From NCBI RefSeq assembly GCF_027625995.1, contig NZ_CP115396.1, positions 3,658,001-3,722,000 of the forward strand: a stretch of 64,000 nt of DNA, given 5' to 3'. This DNA comes from Hymenobacter yonginensis. GTDB taxonomy: Bacteria > Bacteroidota > Bacteroidia > Cytophagales > Hymenobacteraceae. Positions 34,080 to 41,239 of the stretch are shown one piece after another (positions within the stretch are counted from its first letter, which is position 1; every line of letters begins with the position of its first letter). The notes under the pieces were generated by a model. That model ran no database searches. It was given only the letters and a program-made list of their open reading frames with translations, and was not told where the DNA came from. A program made the position numbers and the translations under genes.

Positions 34080-35378
34080 TCACTTTTTCATGGTTAGATA
34101 GTCGGCGGCAAGGGCGGCGAGGGTGCGGACGCCGAGGGTGAGGCCGCTTTCGTCGATGAAAAAGCCGGGTGTATGGTGCGGGGCGGTGGTAGCGGCGTCC
34201 TTGCCTTTGGGCATGCCGCCCACAAACAGGAAGAAGCCGGGCACTTTCTCCTGGTAGTAGGCGAAGTCCTCGGCACCGGTGACGGCCTTCTGCAGCACCA
34301 CGTGCTCGGGGCCGGCCACGCGGCGCAGGGTGGGCAGCATCTGCTCGGTGAGGCGCACTTCGTTGAAGGTCACGGGCGCGTAGTTCACGATGTCAACCTC
34401 GGCGGTGGCGCCGGCGCTTTCGGCAATGTTGGTGGCCGTGCGGCGCACAGCGGCCCAGATCTGCTGCTGCATTTCCTTGTTGAGGGTGCGAATGGTGCCA
34501 GTCAGCTCCACCTGCTCCGGGATGATGTTGTTGCGCACCCCGCCGTGCACCATGCCTACGGTCAGCACAGCCGCGTCCTGCGTCAGCTCGGTCTGGCGGC
34601 TGATGATGGTCTGCAAACCCACTACAATCTGCGCGGCCGTCACCACGGGGTCCACGGCCAGCCACGGATACGCCCCGTGCGCCGACTTGCCTTTCACCTT
34701 GATGGTAAATACATCCGACGAGGCCATGGTTCCCTCGGGGCGGTACTTGAGGGTGCCCACTTCGGTCTGGGCGTTGATGTGCACGCCGAAGATGGCGTCG
34801 ACCTTAGGGTTGTCGAGCACGCCTTCCTGCACCATCAGCTTGGCGCCGCCCGTCACGCTGGGCAGGGAGCCTTCCTCGGCGGGCTGGAAGATGAACTTCA
34901 CGGTGCCGCTGAGGTCTTTCTTCATCTCACTGAGCACGTTGGCGGCGCCCAGCAGCATGGCCACGTGGGTGTCGTGGCCGCAGGCGTGCATCACGCCCAC
35001 TTCCTGGCCGTTGTACTGGGTGCGGGCTTTGGAGGCGAAGGGCAGCGTGGGGCTTTCCGTCACGGGCAGGCCGTCCATGTCGGCGCGCAAAGCTACCACG
35101 GGGCCGGGCTTGCCGCCGCGCAGGATGCCTACCACGCCGGTGCGGGCCACGCCGGTCTGCACTTCTAGGCCCAGCCGCTTCAGCTCCGCCGCAATGATGC
35201 CGGCCGTGCGGGTTTCCTGGTTGCCCAGCTCGGGGTGTTCGTGCAGGTCGCGCCGCCAGGCAATCACCTGCTTTTCCTGCTGGGCGGCCAGCTTGGCAAT
35301 GCGGGCATCGAGGGCGGTGGTTTGGGCCGACGCGGCCAGGGGCAGCGTGAGGGCAAGTACGGAAAGCAGACGCTTCAT
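34080..35378 (-). CDS. Exported M20 amidohydrolase
   Basis: A 432-residue M20D-type aminoacylase/amidohydrolase with a signal peptide (1-19, ending ASAQ). Metal residues are visible: C133 and H135 in HACGHDTHVAML, general base E168/E169 in FQPAEEGS, and a distal His near 404 (PHHTPGF). The dimerisation domain (about 205-320, KGKSAHGAYP, GGVRNNIIP) is present. Relatives cleave N-acyl amino acids or indole-acetyl-amino acid conjugates; export suggests use of peptide or conjugate nutrients. A TACCTTTTG box (one base longer than the consensus) lies about 22 bases upstream. Confidence 0.95.
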   Translation of the reverse strand: MKRLLSVLALTLPLAASAQTTALDARIAKLAAQQEKQVIAWRRDLHEHPELGNQETRTAGIIAAELKRLGLEVQTGVARTGVVGILRGGKPGPVVALRADMDGLPVTESPTLPFASKARTQYNGQEVGVMHACGHDTHVAMLLGAANVLSEMKKDLSGTVKFIFQPAEEGSLPSVTGGAKLMVQEGVLDNPKVDAIFGVHINAQTEVGTLKYRPEGTMASSDVFTIKVKGKSAHGAYPWLAVDPVVTAAQIVVGLQTIISRQTELTQDAAVLTVGMVHGGVRNNIIPEQVELTGTIRTLNKEMQQQIWAAVRRTATNIAESAGATAEVDIVNYAPVTFNEVRLTEQMLPTLRRVAGPEHVVLQKAVTGAEDFAYYQEKVPGFFLFVGGMPKGKDAATTAPHHTPGFFIDESGLTLGVRTLAALAADYLTMKK

Positions 35379-35518
35379 AAACTACAGGCTGAAATGGGCC
35401 GCAAAAGGTACAACACGCGCGCCGGAGTGCCCCGGCATAGCGCTTGGTTTGTGGGCGTACCTGCCGCAATAAACTCCCGAGCGTACAGCAGGCTTGGCAG
35501 TACACGCCGGTCAGGCTG

Positions 35519-35526
35519 TACTTTTG
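35519..35526 (+). promoter_or_regulatory. -7 box unusually close to a start codon
   Basis: TACTTTTG matches TAnnTTTG and is only 4 bases from ATG 35531. If it is used, transcription would begin at or next to the A of the ATG and the mRNA would be leaderless. Confidence 0.45.
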
Positions 35527-35530
35527 CCGC

Positions 35531-36181
35531 ATGCCTGCTCCTACCGCCGATTCTGCTGCTGCCTCCCCTCCCCTGCGCTGGCCCGAAGCCTGGCGCACGC
35601 CGGGCTTCCGGGCGCGGCTGCTGCTGGTGCTTGTGCTGCTGCTGGCACTGCTGGCAGTGCTGCCGCGCTTCTTCGCCTACATTCAGGCTCGCCCCGGCGT
35701 GGTGCTGCCCGACCCGCTGCTGGCCGCCCTGCCCGCCCACGACGTATCGGGGCTGGTGTTCGGGACCATCTACCTGAGCGTGGTGACGGGCTTGTGGGTG
35801 CTGCTGCCGCGGCCCCGTCTGCTGCTACGGGCGCTGTGGGCGTATCTGCTGCTGCATGTGTGCCGCTGCCTGCTGCTGTGGCTGCTGCCGCTGGAGCCGC
35901 CCGTGGGTTTGGTGCTGCTGCAGGACCCGCTCGTGGATCAGCTGGTATACGCCGCGCCGGCGCCCATCACCAAAGACCTGTTTTTCTCGGGCCACACGGC
36001 CACCGTGGTGCTACTGGCGCTGGCCGTGGGCCGAGGCCGGCTGCGCACTGTGTTGCTGGCGGCGGCGGCCGTAGTAGGCGCGCTGGTGCTGGTGCAGCAT
36101 GTTCACTACACCTACGACGTGTTGGCCGCGCCGCTGTTTGCCTGGGGCTGCTACCGGATGGCTGGGTACCTCACCCCCTAA
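35531..36181 (+). CDS. PAP2_C/sphingomyelin-synthase-like membrane protein
   Basis: A 216-residue membrane protein with about five spans. The motif pair FFSGHTAT (about 152-159) and HYTYDVLAAP (about 193-202) is the lipid phosphatase/sphingomyelin synthase (PAP2_C) signature with both catalytic His and the Asp. It may transfer or remove a head group on phospholipids or ceramide-type lipids; Bacteroidota of this group make sphingolipids. The last residues (Leu-Thr-Pro) and TAA stop lie within a CACCCCCTAACCCC repeat. The -7 box directly before the ATG points to a leaderless mRNA. Confidence 0.8.
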   Translation: MPAPTADSAAASPPLRWPEAWRTPGFRARLLLVLVLLLALLAVLPRFFAYIQARPGVVLPDPLLAALPAHDVSGLVFGTIYLSVVTGLWVLLPRPRLLLRALWAYLLLHVCRCLLLWLLPLEPPVGLVLLQDPLVDQLVYAAPAPITKDLFFSGHTATVVLLALAVGRGRLRTVLLAAAAVVGALVLVQHVHYTYDVLAAPLFAWGCYRMAGYLTP

Positions 36182-36281
36182 CCCCCTCTCCGAAAGAGAG
36201 GGGGAATTAGCTCTGGAGTTACAGATTTAGAAAGTTAGGACTAGAGCCCCTCTCTTTTGGAGAGGGGTTGGGGTGAGGTGC
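36169..36281. repeat. Inverted-end cassette, CACCCCCTAACCCCCTCTCC family
   Basis: Left end 36169-36204 and right end 36245-36281 are inverted imperfect copies. Each also folds on itself (CCCCCTCTC-CGAA-GAGAGGGGG on the left, CCCCTCTC-TTTT-GGAGAGGGG on the right). The left end contains the TAA stop of the PAP2_C gene. The right end begins 1 base after the TAA of the convergent SDR gene. Confidence 0.85.
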
Positions 36282-36282
36282 C

Positions 36283-37068
36283 TTACTTCAGGTGCTTTTC
36301 GTAGATGCCGGCCGCAATCTTCTCGGTCAGCGACTTGGGCACGAGGCCGGTGAGCTTCGAGGAAATCTTGTTCAGGGCGCCCGGAATCAGCTCGGCCTCA
36401 CCGGAGAGCATGGCCTCAATGCCGGCCTGGGCCACCTGCGCGGGCGTCATGGATACCTTGTTGGCGGTTTCCTGCAGGCCGGCGCTCATGCCGGCGCGGT
36501 CGGCGAAGTCGGTGGTGGTGGCGCCGGGGCTCAGGCAGGTGACCGACACGCTGGTGTCGCGCAGCTCGTAGCGCAGGCCGCGGGAGAAGCTCAGCAGAAA
36601 CGCCTTGCTGGCGGCGTAGAGCGTGAGCGTGGGCACGGCTTGGTAGGCGGCGGTACTGGCTACGTTCAGAATGTAGGCCCGGGGCTGCCGGCGCAGCGTC
36701 GGCAGCAGGCGGTGCGTGAGGGCCACCGGCACGTGCATGTTCAGCTGCAGCATGTTCTGTTGCTCTTCCAGGGCCAGGTCCTCAAACCGCCCCCACAACC
36801 CGTAGCCGGCATTGTTGACCAGCACAGCCAGCTCCTGCGTCTGGCTGCCGGCCCACTCTGCCACAGTTTCCACGGCGTGCGGCGCGGCCAGGTCCTGGGC
36901 CAGCACGGCGGCCTGCACCTTGAACTGCTGCCGCAGTTCGGCGGCCACTTCTTCCAGCTGCGCCGCCGAGCGGGCCACCAGCAACAGGTTGTAGCCGCGG
37001 CGAGCCAGCTCGGCGGCAAAAGCACGGCCGATGCCGCGGGAAGCGCCAGTAATGAGAGCAGTAGGCAT
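36283..37068 (-). CDS. SDR-family oxidoreductase (DltE-like)
   Basis: A 261-residue short-chain dehydrogenase. TGASRGIG at 7-14, NNAGYG at about 85-90, ASTAAYQ and Y-A-A-S-K at the active site (about residues 136-155). An Arg after strand 2 (ARSAAQLEE) suggests NADPH. The C-terminus (GLVPKSLTEKIAAGIYEKHL) is typical of the SDR_c group near YqjQ/DltE. Substrate unknown. Upstream of its start (37071 on) lies the GGATTAGTGGGG repeat that bounds the four-helix-bundle gene. Confidence 0.93.
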   Translation of the reverse strand: MPTALITGASRGIGRAFAAELARRGYNLLLVARSAAQLEEVAAELRQQFKVQAAVLAQDLAAPHAVETVAEWAGSQTQELAVLVNNAGYGLWGRFEDLALEEQQNMLQLNMHVPVALTHRLLPTLRRQPRAYILNVASTAAYQAVPTLTLYAASKAFLLSFSRGLRYELRDTSVSVTCLSPGATTTDFADRAGMSAGLQETANKVSMTPAQVAQAGIEAMLSGEAELIPGALNKISSKLTGLVPKSLTEKIAAGIYEKHLK

Positions 37069-37070
37069 AT

Positions 37071-37549
37071 GGTGGGGTGATGGATTAGTGGGGTGGTGGA
37101 TTAGTGGGGTGGTGGGTTATTCTTCCCGGATGGTGCGGCGGGAAGAGGCCAGCACGGCAGTGATTTTGTTGAAATCCTCGTAAAGCGCCGCCAGCTTTTC
37201 AGGGCGAATGATGCCGGATTCCATTAGCAACTCCATCCAGTACAGCGTTTCATCTGCTTCCTCTACGCAGATGCAGAGTTTCGCAAAGTACTCGGCACGG
37301 GAGCGGCCACGGCAGGCAGCCCGGTGATTGGCTCCAACGGATGTAGCGGAGCGTAGTAACTGCTTGCCCAATATCCGCGCCTCGTCGGTTTGAGGCATTG
37401 CCTGATACAAGCGAATCACCCGTAGCGCAGCCTGCTTGGTACGCTGACGCGTTTCTTCTGCAAAAGCCGCTGATCCTTCCATCATGCTGATAAATGAGGT
37501 TGGTTCACGCAAAATAGCGCATCCCACCAATCCACCACTCCAGCAATCC
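37071..37549. mobile_element. Candidate cassette: four-helix-bundle gene within inverted ends
   Basis: Left end: two exact 16-base units TGGATTAGTGGGGTGG (37081-37112) with partial copies at 37071 and 37113. Right end 37523-37549 (CCCACCAATCCACCACTCCA then GCAATCC). Segment 37082-37108 and the reverse complement of 37523-37549 match at 23 of 27 positions. The enclosed 415 bases contain only the four-helix-bundle gene. No transposase is present, so calling it mobile is inference from structure. Confidence 0.5.
37117..37485 (-). CDS. Four-helix-bundle protein (23S rRNA-IVS/Avd-like)
   Basis: A 122-residue helical protein of the S23/IVS family: RTKQAALRVIRLYQAMPQTD, ILGKQLLRSATSVGANHRAA (about 40-60) and AKLCICVEEADETLYWMELL are its hallmarks. 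Relatives are encoded inside 23S rRNA intervening sequences, as accessory variability determinants of retroelements, or as stand-alone genes. The function of the stand-alone form is unknown. Start ATG 37485 is one of two adjacent Met codons. The gene is enclosed by inverted repeats; its TAA is immediately followed by the left end (CCCACCACCCCACTAATCC). Confidence 0.9.
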   Translation of the reverse strand: MMEGSAAFAEETRQRTKQAALRVIRLYQAMPQTDEARILGKQLLRSATSVGANHRAACRGRSRAEYFAKLCICVEEADETLYWMELLMESGIIRPEKLAALYEDFNKITAVLASSRRTIREE

Positions 37550-37553
37550 GGCT

Positions 37554-38369
37554 CTACTTCACCAAGTGCAAAAACCGCAGATAAAACGGCGTGGGGCTGT
37601 TTTCGTGCTTGGGCTGGTACTTGCCGGCCACGATGGGCACGTACATCACGCGGCGGCGCGACACCTCCCCTACCAGCGGCGACTGCGCCACGCGGTGCCA
37701 CATGCGGCCGTCGTGCACGGTCAGGTCGCCGGGCTCGGTTTCCACGGCTATTTCGTGCGGGTCGGGGCCCACGTCTTTGTAGTACTTCTTGCGGAACAGC
37801 ATTTCGCGCAGCGGCTGCTGGTGGGTGCCCGGAATCAGGCGCAGGCCGCCGTTGGTGGCGGGGGTGCCGTCGAGGTGGAAGCCTACGTTGAGCATGGGGC
37901 CGATGCGCTTGCCGTAGAACACGTCACGCAGCGAGTCGGTGTGCCAGCCCATCTGCGAGAACTCCGAGCCCGGCACATTCACGTAGTGGTTGATGACGAG
38001 GCCATCCTTCTCATTAACACCTACCCGGCCGCCGGGCGCTTCCAGCAGTGGAAACAAGGCCCGGAACCGGGCATCCTCCAGGAAGTCGGCCAGCACGGGG
38101 CTATAGTGCGAGGCAAAGGCGAAGCGCTGTACGATGGGCGCGCCATCCACGTCTTTGCCGTATTTGATGGGCACGCCGTTTACCTTCTGCACCCCCTCGG
38201 CCAGCCACTGCTGCTGCACCGCCTCGGTGGCGCGCAGCAATTCCTGCACCTGCTCGGGGCTGGCAAAGGCACGAAAATGAAGGAAGCCGTGCTGTCGGAA
38301 AAAGGCCTGTTGCTCAGCCGTGAGCGTGGCCCCTAAAGTAAACCGCGGATAAGATTTCAAGGACGTCAT
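37554..38369 (-). CDS. PhyH-family Fe(II)/2-oxoglutarate dioxygenase
   Basis: A 271-residue phytanoyl-CoA dioxygenase-like protein. Iron ligands H143 and D145 (GWHTDSL) and distal H225 (GRMWHRVAQS) are visible, with a likely 2-oxoglutarate Arg near 238-240 (VSRRRVMY). The fold pattern VPGSEFSQMGWHTD, NVGFHLDGT, NGGLRLIPGTHQ fits the family. The substrate is unknown; bacterial members hydroxylate lipids, amino acids or metabolites. A TATCTTTG box lies 36 bases upstream of the start. Confidence 0.9.
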   Translation of the reverse strand: MTSLKSYPRFTLGATLTAEQQAFFRQHGFLHFRAFASPEQVQELLRATEAVQQQWLAEGVQKVNGVPIKYGKDVDGAPIVQRFAFASHYSPVLADFLEDARFRALFPLLEAPGGRVGVNEKDGLVINHYVNVPGSEFSQMGWHTDSLRDVFYGKRIGPMLNVGFHLDGTPATNGGLRLIPGTHQQPLREMLFRKKYYKDVGPDPHEIAVETEPGDLTVHDGRMWHRVAQSPLVGEVSRRRVMYVPIVAGKYQPKHENSPTPFYLRFLHLVK

Positions 38370-38405
38370 AAGAACCCAGGCCGCCTGAAAGCGGGCCTGC
38401 GGGGG

Positions 38406-38413
38406 CAAAGATA
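38406..38413 (-). promoter_or_regulatory. Promoter -7 box of the PhyH gene
   Basis: Minus strand TATCTTTG, perfect consensus, 36 bases before ATG 38369. Confidence 0.55.
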
Positions 38414-38559
38414 CGAGGGGAAGATGGCGCACCTCGGATACGCAATGAAAAACGACCACCTGAGTAGCCGCTAATCTGCGCCGGGCAGCGTGAAGAACAA
38501 GTGAATAGCAACCGCCCGGGCGCGCGCAGGTTTTCGGCGCCCCTCGTACCTTCGCCGGT

Positions 38560-39378
38560 ATGCCTGGCTATCAGTTACTCCCGTTTTCGTTGCGCCGGCC
38601 GCTGTGGGCGGTGGTCGGGCTGCTGCTGACAGCCGAAGCCGCCGCCCAAACTCAGCAGCCCCCCAGGCTGGTACCGTTCCGGCAGGGCAGCCGCTTCGGC
38701 TATGCCGACCTCTCGCGCCGCCTGGTGCTGCCCGCCCTCTACGACGACGCCGGCCCCATGGTGAATGAAGTGGCCTGGGTGCGCCGGGGCGCGCTCTACG
38801 GCTACATTGATGGCAGCGGCAACCCCGTGACGCCAGTGCAGTACGCCGCCGCCGGCACCTTCGGGCCCGACGGCCGCGCCACCGTGGTGCTGGCCGCCGA
38901 CACCTTCGCCATCGGCCCCGACGGCCAGCGCCTGACCGGCCCCGCTGCCCCCGCCTCCGAAACCGACTACCTGGAGCAGGGCGACCTGGTGCGCCGCCAG
39001 GGCAAGGTGGGATTCCGATTCACGAGCGGCTCCAGCACTGTGGTGCCGGCCGAGTACGACGAAATCCGGGACCTGCACCACGACGGGCTGCTGCTGGTGC
39101 GCCAGGGCACCAAATGGGGCGTGCTCAACGCCAAAGGCCGCCTCACGCTGCCCTTGGAGTATGATGCCATTCGGGCCACGCCAGCCAACGGCTTCGTGCT
39201 GCCAGTGGTGGAGCAGGCCGGCCGCTTCGGCTACCTCGGCCCCGACGGCAAGCTCCTGACGCCCATCAAGTACGCCACCGCCGCGCCCTTCGTGCAGGAC
39301 GTGGCCCGCGTAACCACCGCCACCGGCCAGCCCGGCTACCTCGACAGCCGCGGCCGGGAGTTCTGGGACGACAAGTAA
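38560..39378 (+). CDS. Exported WG-repeat protein
   Basis: A 272-residue protein with a signal peptide (about 1-30, ending AAAQ). At least five WG/KWG-type units follow (RFGYADLSRRLVLPALYDDA, LYGYIDGSGNPVTPVQYAAA, KWGVLNAKGRLTLPLEYDAI, RFGYLGPDGKLLTPIKYATA, QPGYLDSRGREFW). These short beta repeats form open or propeller-like arrays; their role is unknown. A degenerate -7 box TACCTTCG is 5 bases from the ATG. A 29-bp inverted repeat starts 6 bases after the stop. Confidence 0.86.
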   Translation: MPGYQLLPFSLRRPLWAVVGLLLTAEAAAQTQQPPRLVPFRQGSRFGYADLSRRLVLPALYDDAGPMVNEVAWVRRGALYGYIDGSGNPVTPVQYAAAGTFGPDGRATVVLAADTFAIGPDGQRLTGPAAPASETDYLEQGDLVRRQGKVGFRFTSGSSTVVPAEYDEIRDLHHDGLLLVRQGTKWGVLNAKGRLTLPLEYDAIRATPANGFVLPVVEQAGRFGYLGPDGKLLTPIKYATAAPFVQDVARVTTATGQPGYLDSRGREFWDDK

Positions 39379-39384
39379 GCGTAG

Positions 39385-39471
39385 CTGTGGCCCGGACTTC
39401 AGTCCGTAGCCCGTTGGTACCGCGCAATCTATCGGGCTTCAGCGGGCTACGGACTGAAGTCCGTGCCACAG
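39385..39471. repeat. Hairpin repeat, GGACTTCAGTCCGTAGCCCG family
   Basis: Arms 39385-39413 and 39443-39471 match at 28 of 29 positions, loop 29 bases. Each arm holds an inner palindrome (GGACTTCAGTCC / GGACTGAAGTCC). It lies between the WG-repeat gene and the TonB_C cluster. Confidence 0.88.
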
Positions 39472-39540
39472 GCAGGCGCCGCCCGCAATAATGCGGCGCG
39501 GAAAGCGTATTTTTCAGGAGCTATCTATTCCCTCCTGCCT

Positions 39541-40263
39541 ATGCTACCGCTGCCTATCCTCGACGTGCGCCTGCAGCCCTGCTCCGAAAACTGGCAGCAA
39601 ATGACGCCCACCGCCCAGGGTCGCCACTGCGCCAGCTGCCAGCGCACGGTGTTCGACTTCACCGACAAGACCTCAGCCGACCTCGAAGCCGCCCGCGCCG
39701 CCTCCCCCGATGGCCGCCTGTGCGGCCGGTTCCGGCCGACGCAGCTGGCCCACCCGCCCCGCCTGCGCCCCAGGCTGCGGCGGTTTCTGGTGGCGCTGGT
39801 GCTGGTATGTGGCCTGGGCTTAACGAGCCAGCAGGCTATAGGCCAATTTCTTGCCTGCGCAAAACCTCCTACAATAGATTTTCAGTCCATTGCTGATGCT
39901 ACAGCAGAAGCATTAGGATTGGAGCCTGTATCAATCTCTCGGACGCGTGAGTATCCTATGACTGGATTCATAACAACCGAACCCATGCCGGTTTTCCCAG
40001 GCGGACAGGATTCTCTGGTGGCTTACATGAAAAGAAACCTGCGCTACCCTGATTCCACCTCTGACGAAGGCAAGGTGTTTATTAGCTTCGTCATCACGAA
40101 AACCGGGCACATCGCGCAAGCAAAAGTGTTGAAAGGTGTCACTCCAACTCTGAATGCTGAAGCGTTGCGGGTGGTGCGTCAAATGCCCCGCTGGATACAG
40201 CTGTCCCGGCAGCATCCGATAGAAGTGAGCTACACGCTGCCCATCACCTTCAGCCAGAAGTAG
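39541..40263 (+). CDS. TonB_C-domain protein with N-terminal Cys cluster (1st of 4)
   Basis: A 240-residue inner-membrane protein. Cytoplasmic N-terminus with a conserved Cys pattern (C14, C30, C33, C61; W18, GRHCASCQRTVFDFT at 27-41, LCGRF at 60-64), found in many Bacteroidota TonB-like proteins and probably metal-binding. One membrane span at about 80-101, then a linker without the Pro-rich stretch of classical TonB, and a TonB C-terminal domain from about residue 158 (EPMPVFPGGQDSLVAYMKRN). It probably interacts with a TonB-dependent receptor or signals from one. The 3' half is less GC-rich than the flanking genes. The next gene starts 2 bases after its TAG. Confidence 0.86.
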   Translation: MLPLPILDVRLQPCSENWQQMTPTAQGRHCASCQRTVFDFTDKTSADLEAARAASPDGRLCGRFRPTQLAHPPRLRPRLRRFLVALVLVCGLGLTSQQAIGQFLACAKPPTIDFQSIADATAEALGLEPVSISRTREYPMTGFITTEPMPVFPGGQDSLVAYMKRNLRYPDSTSDEGKVFISFVITKTGHIAQAKVLKGVTPTLNAEALRVVRQMPRWIQLSRQHPIEVSYTLPITFSQK

Positions 40264-40265
40264 CC

Positions 40266-40679
40266 ATGAAACTGCTGCTGTTTCTGACACTGTCGGCGCT
40301 ACTGGCTTCGCGCACGCAGGCGCAAAGCCCCCGCCCGTTCGGCCCGCCGGACGACCCGCTGTGGCACTGCTTTGCGTGCAAGTATCCGGAGTATCTCGAC
40401 GGGGGATTTGAGGGGATGCTGCGGGCAATTGGCCAGAACGTGCGCTTCCCGCAGCAGTTGCAGCAGTTGCAGCAGGATGGCCGGGTATTCGTGCAATTCA
40501 CCGTCAGCGAGCAAGGGCAGGTGCGCAACGCCGTGGTGGCGCAGTCCTTCCGGCCCGATGCCGATTCGGCCGCCGTACAGGCCGTGCGGCGGCTGGGAGC
40601 GTTCAGGCCGGCCCTGGATGCGCAGGGCCGGCCCATTGCCGTGAAGCTGACGGCGCCCATCCATTTCAGCCGGAAATAG
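40266..40679 (+). CDS. Secreted TonB_C-domain protein (2nd of 4)
   Basis: A 137-residue protein: signal peptide (1-19, ending TQAQ), then directly a TonB_C-like domain (GGFEGMLRAIGQNVRFPQQL, DGRVFVQFTVSEQGQVRNAV, FRPALDAQGRPIAVKLTAP). No membrane anchor and no Pro-rich linker, so it cannot work like classical TonB. A Cys pair (CFAC) lies near residues 35-38. The junction before and after is TAG-CC-ATG, the same in both cases, which points to tandem duplication. Confidence 0.85.
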   Translation: MKLLLFLTLSALLASRTQAQSPRPFGPPDDPLWHCFACKYPEYLDGGFEGMLRAIGQNVRFPQQLQQLQQDGRVFVQFTVSEQGQVRNAVVAQSFRPDADSAAVQAVRRLGAFRPALDAQGRPIAVKLTAPIHFSRK

Positions 40680-40681
40680 CC

Positions 40682-41233
40682 ATGAAAACGATGATGCTCT
40701 TGGCGCTGCTGTGCCTGCTGAGTGGCGAGGCATGGGCCCAGGCGAGGAAGACAAGTACGCCGGTCGCTGCTCAGCCCCGACAGAAGCAGGCCCGAAAAAA
40801 ACCGTTACCTGGCAAGCCGCATATCGAAGCGCCTACTTTGTCAACGGTTACCGTGGTAAGTGACAATGAGCAGCAGGTGTATTGTTTGAAAGATACCACA
40901 AGCTCAACCACGCCCATCATCTACAACTACGTCAGGCAGATGCCGGCATTTCCGGGTGGACATGAGGCCATGCAGGCGTTTTTGCAAAAGAATCTACGCT
41001 GGCCCGAAAACGGCGGAATGATCTGTGCCGAAGGACGTGTGTTTGTCAATTTCATCGTCGGTAAAGAAGGCCGCTTGCGGGAGTTTAAGGTGCTGAAAGA
41101 ACTTGATCCGTTGCTGGATGCCGAGGCGCTGCGCGTAGCCCAGCTGCTGGATGGCCGGTTTACGCCCGGCGCCCAAGATGGCCGCCCAGTGGACGTATAT
41201 TATACTGTTGCAGTCACCTTCCGTATCAGATAG
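40682..41233 (+). CDS. Secreted TonB_C-domain protein (3rd of 4)
   Basis: A 183-residue protein with a signal peptide (1-20, ending AWAQ), a basic Lys/Arg/Gln-rich segment (21-47), and a TonB_C domain from about residue 82 (RQMPAFPGGHEAMQAFLQKN, GRVFVNFIVGKEGRLREF, LLDGRFTPGAQDGRPVDVYY). No anchor. The motif MPxFPGG is the family start and is shared with the first gene. It is part of the four-gene array; separated from the next by 6 bases. Confidence 0.85.
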   Translation: MKTMMLLALLCLLSGEAWAQARKTSTPVAAQPRQKQARKKPLPGKPHIEAPTLSTVTVVSDNEQQVYCLKDTTSSTTPIIYNYVRQMPAFPGGHEAMQAFLQKNLRWPENGGMICAEGRVFVNFIVGKEGRLREFKVLKELDPLLDAEALRVAQLLDGRFTPGAQDGRPVDVYYTVAVTFRIR

Positions 41234-41239
41234 TCAGCC

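Noticed and set aside
37117-37485. Diversity-generating retroelement accessory (Avd) role for the four-helix-bundle gene
   Set aside because: No reverse transcriptase, template repeat or variable repeat in the window; only the inverted flanking repeats were kept as a finding.
39627-39645. Heme-binding CxxCH motif in the first TonB_C protein
   Set aside because: The sequence is C-A-S-C-Q, without His, and it lies on the cytoplasmic side.
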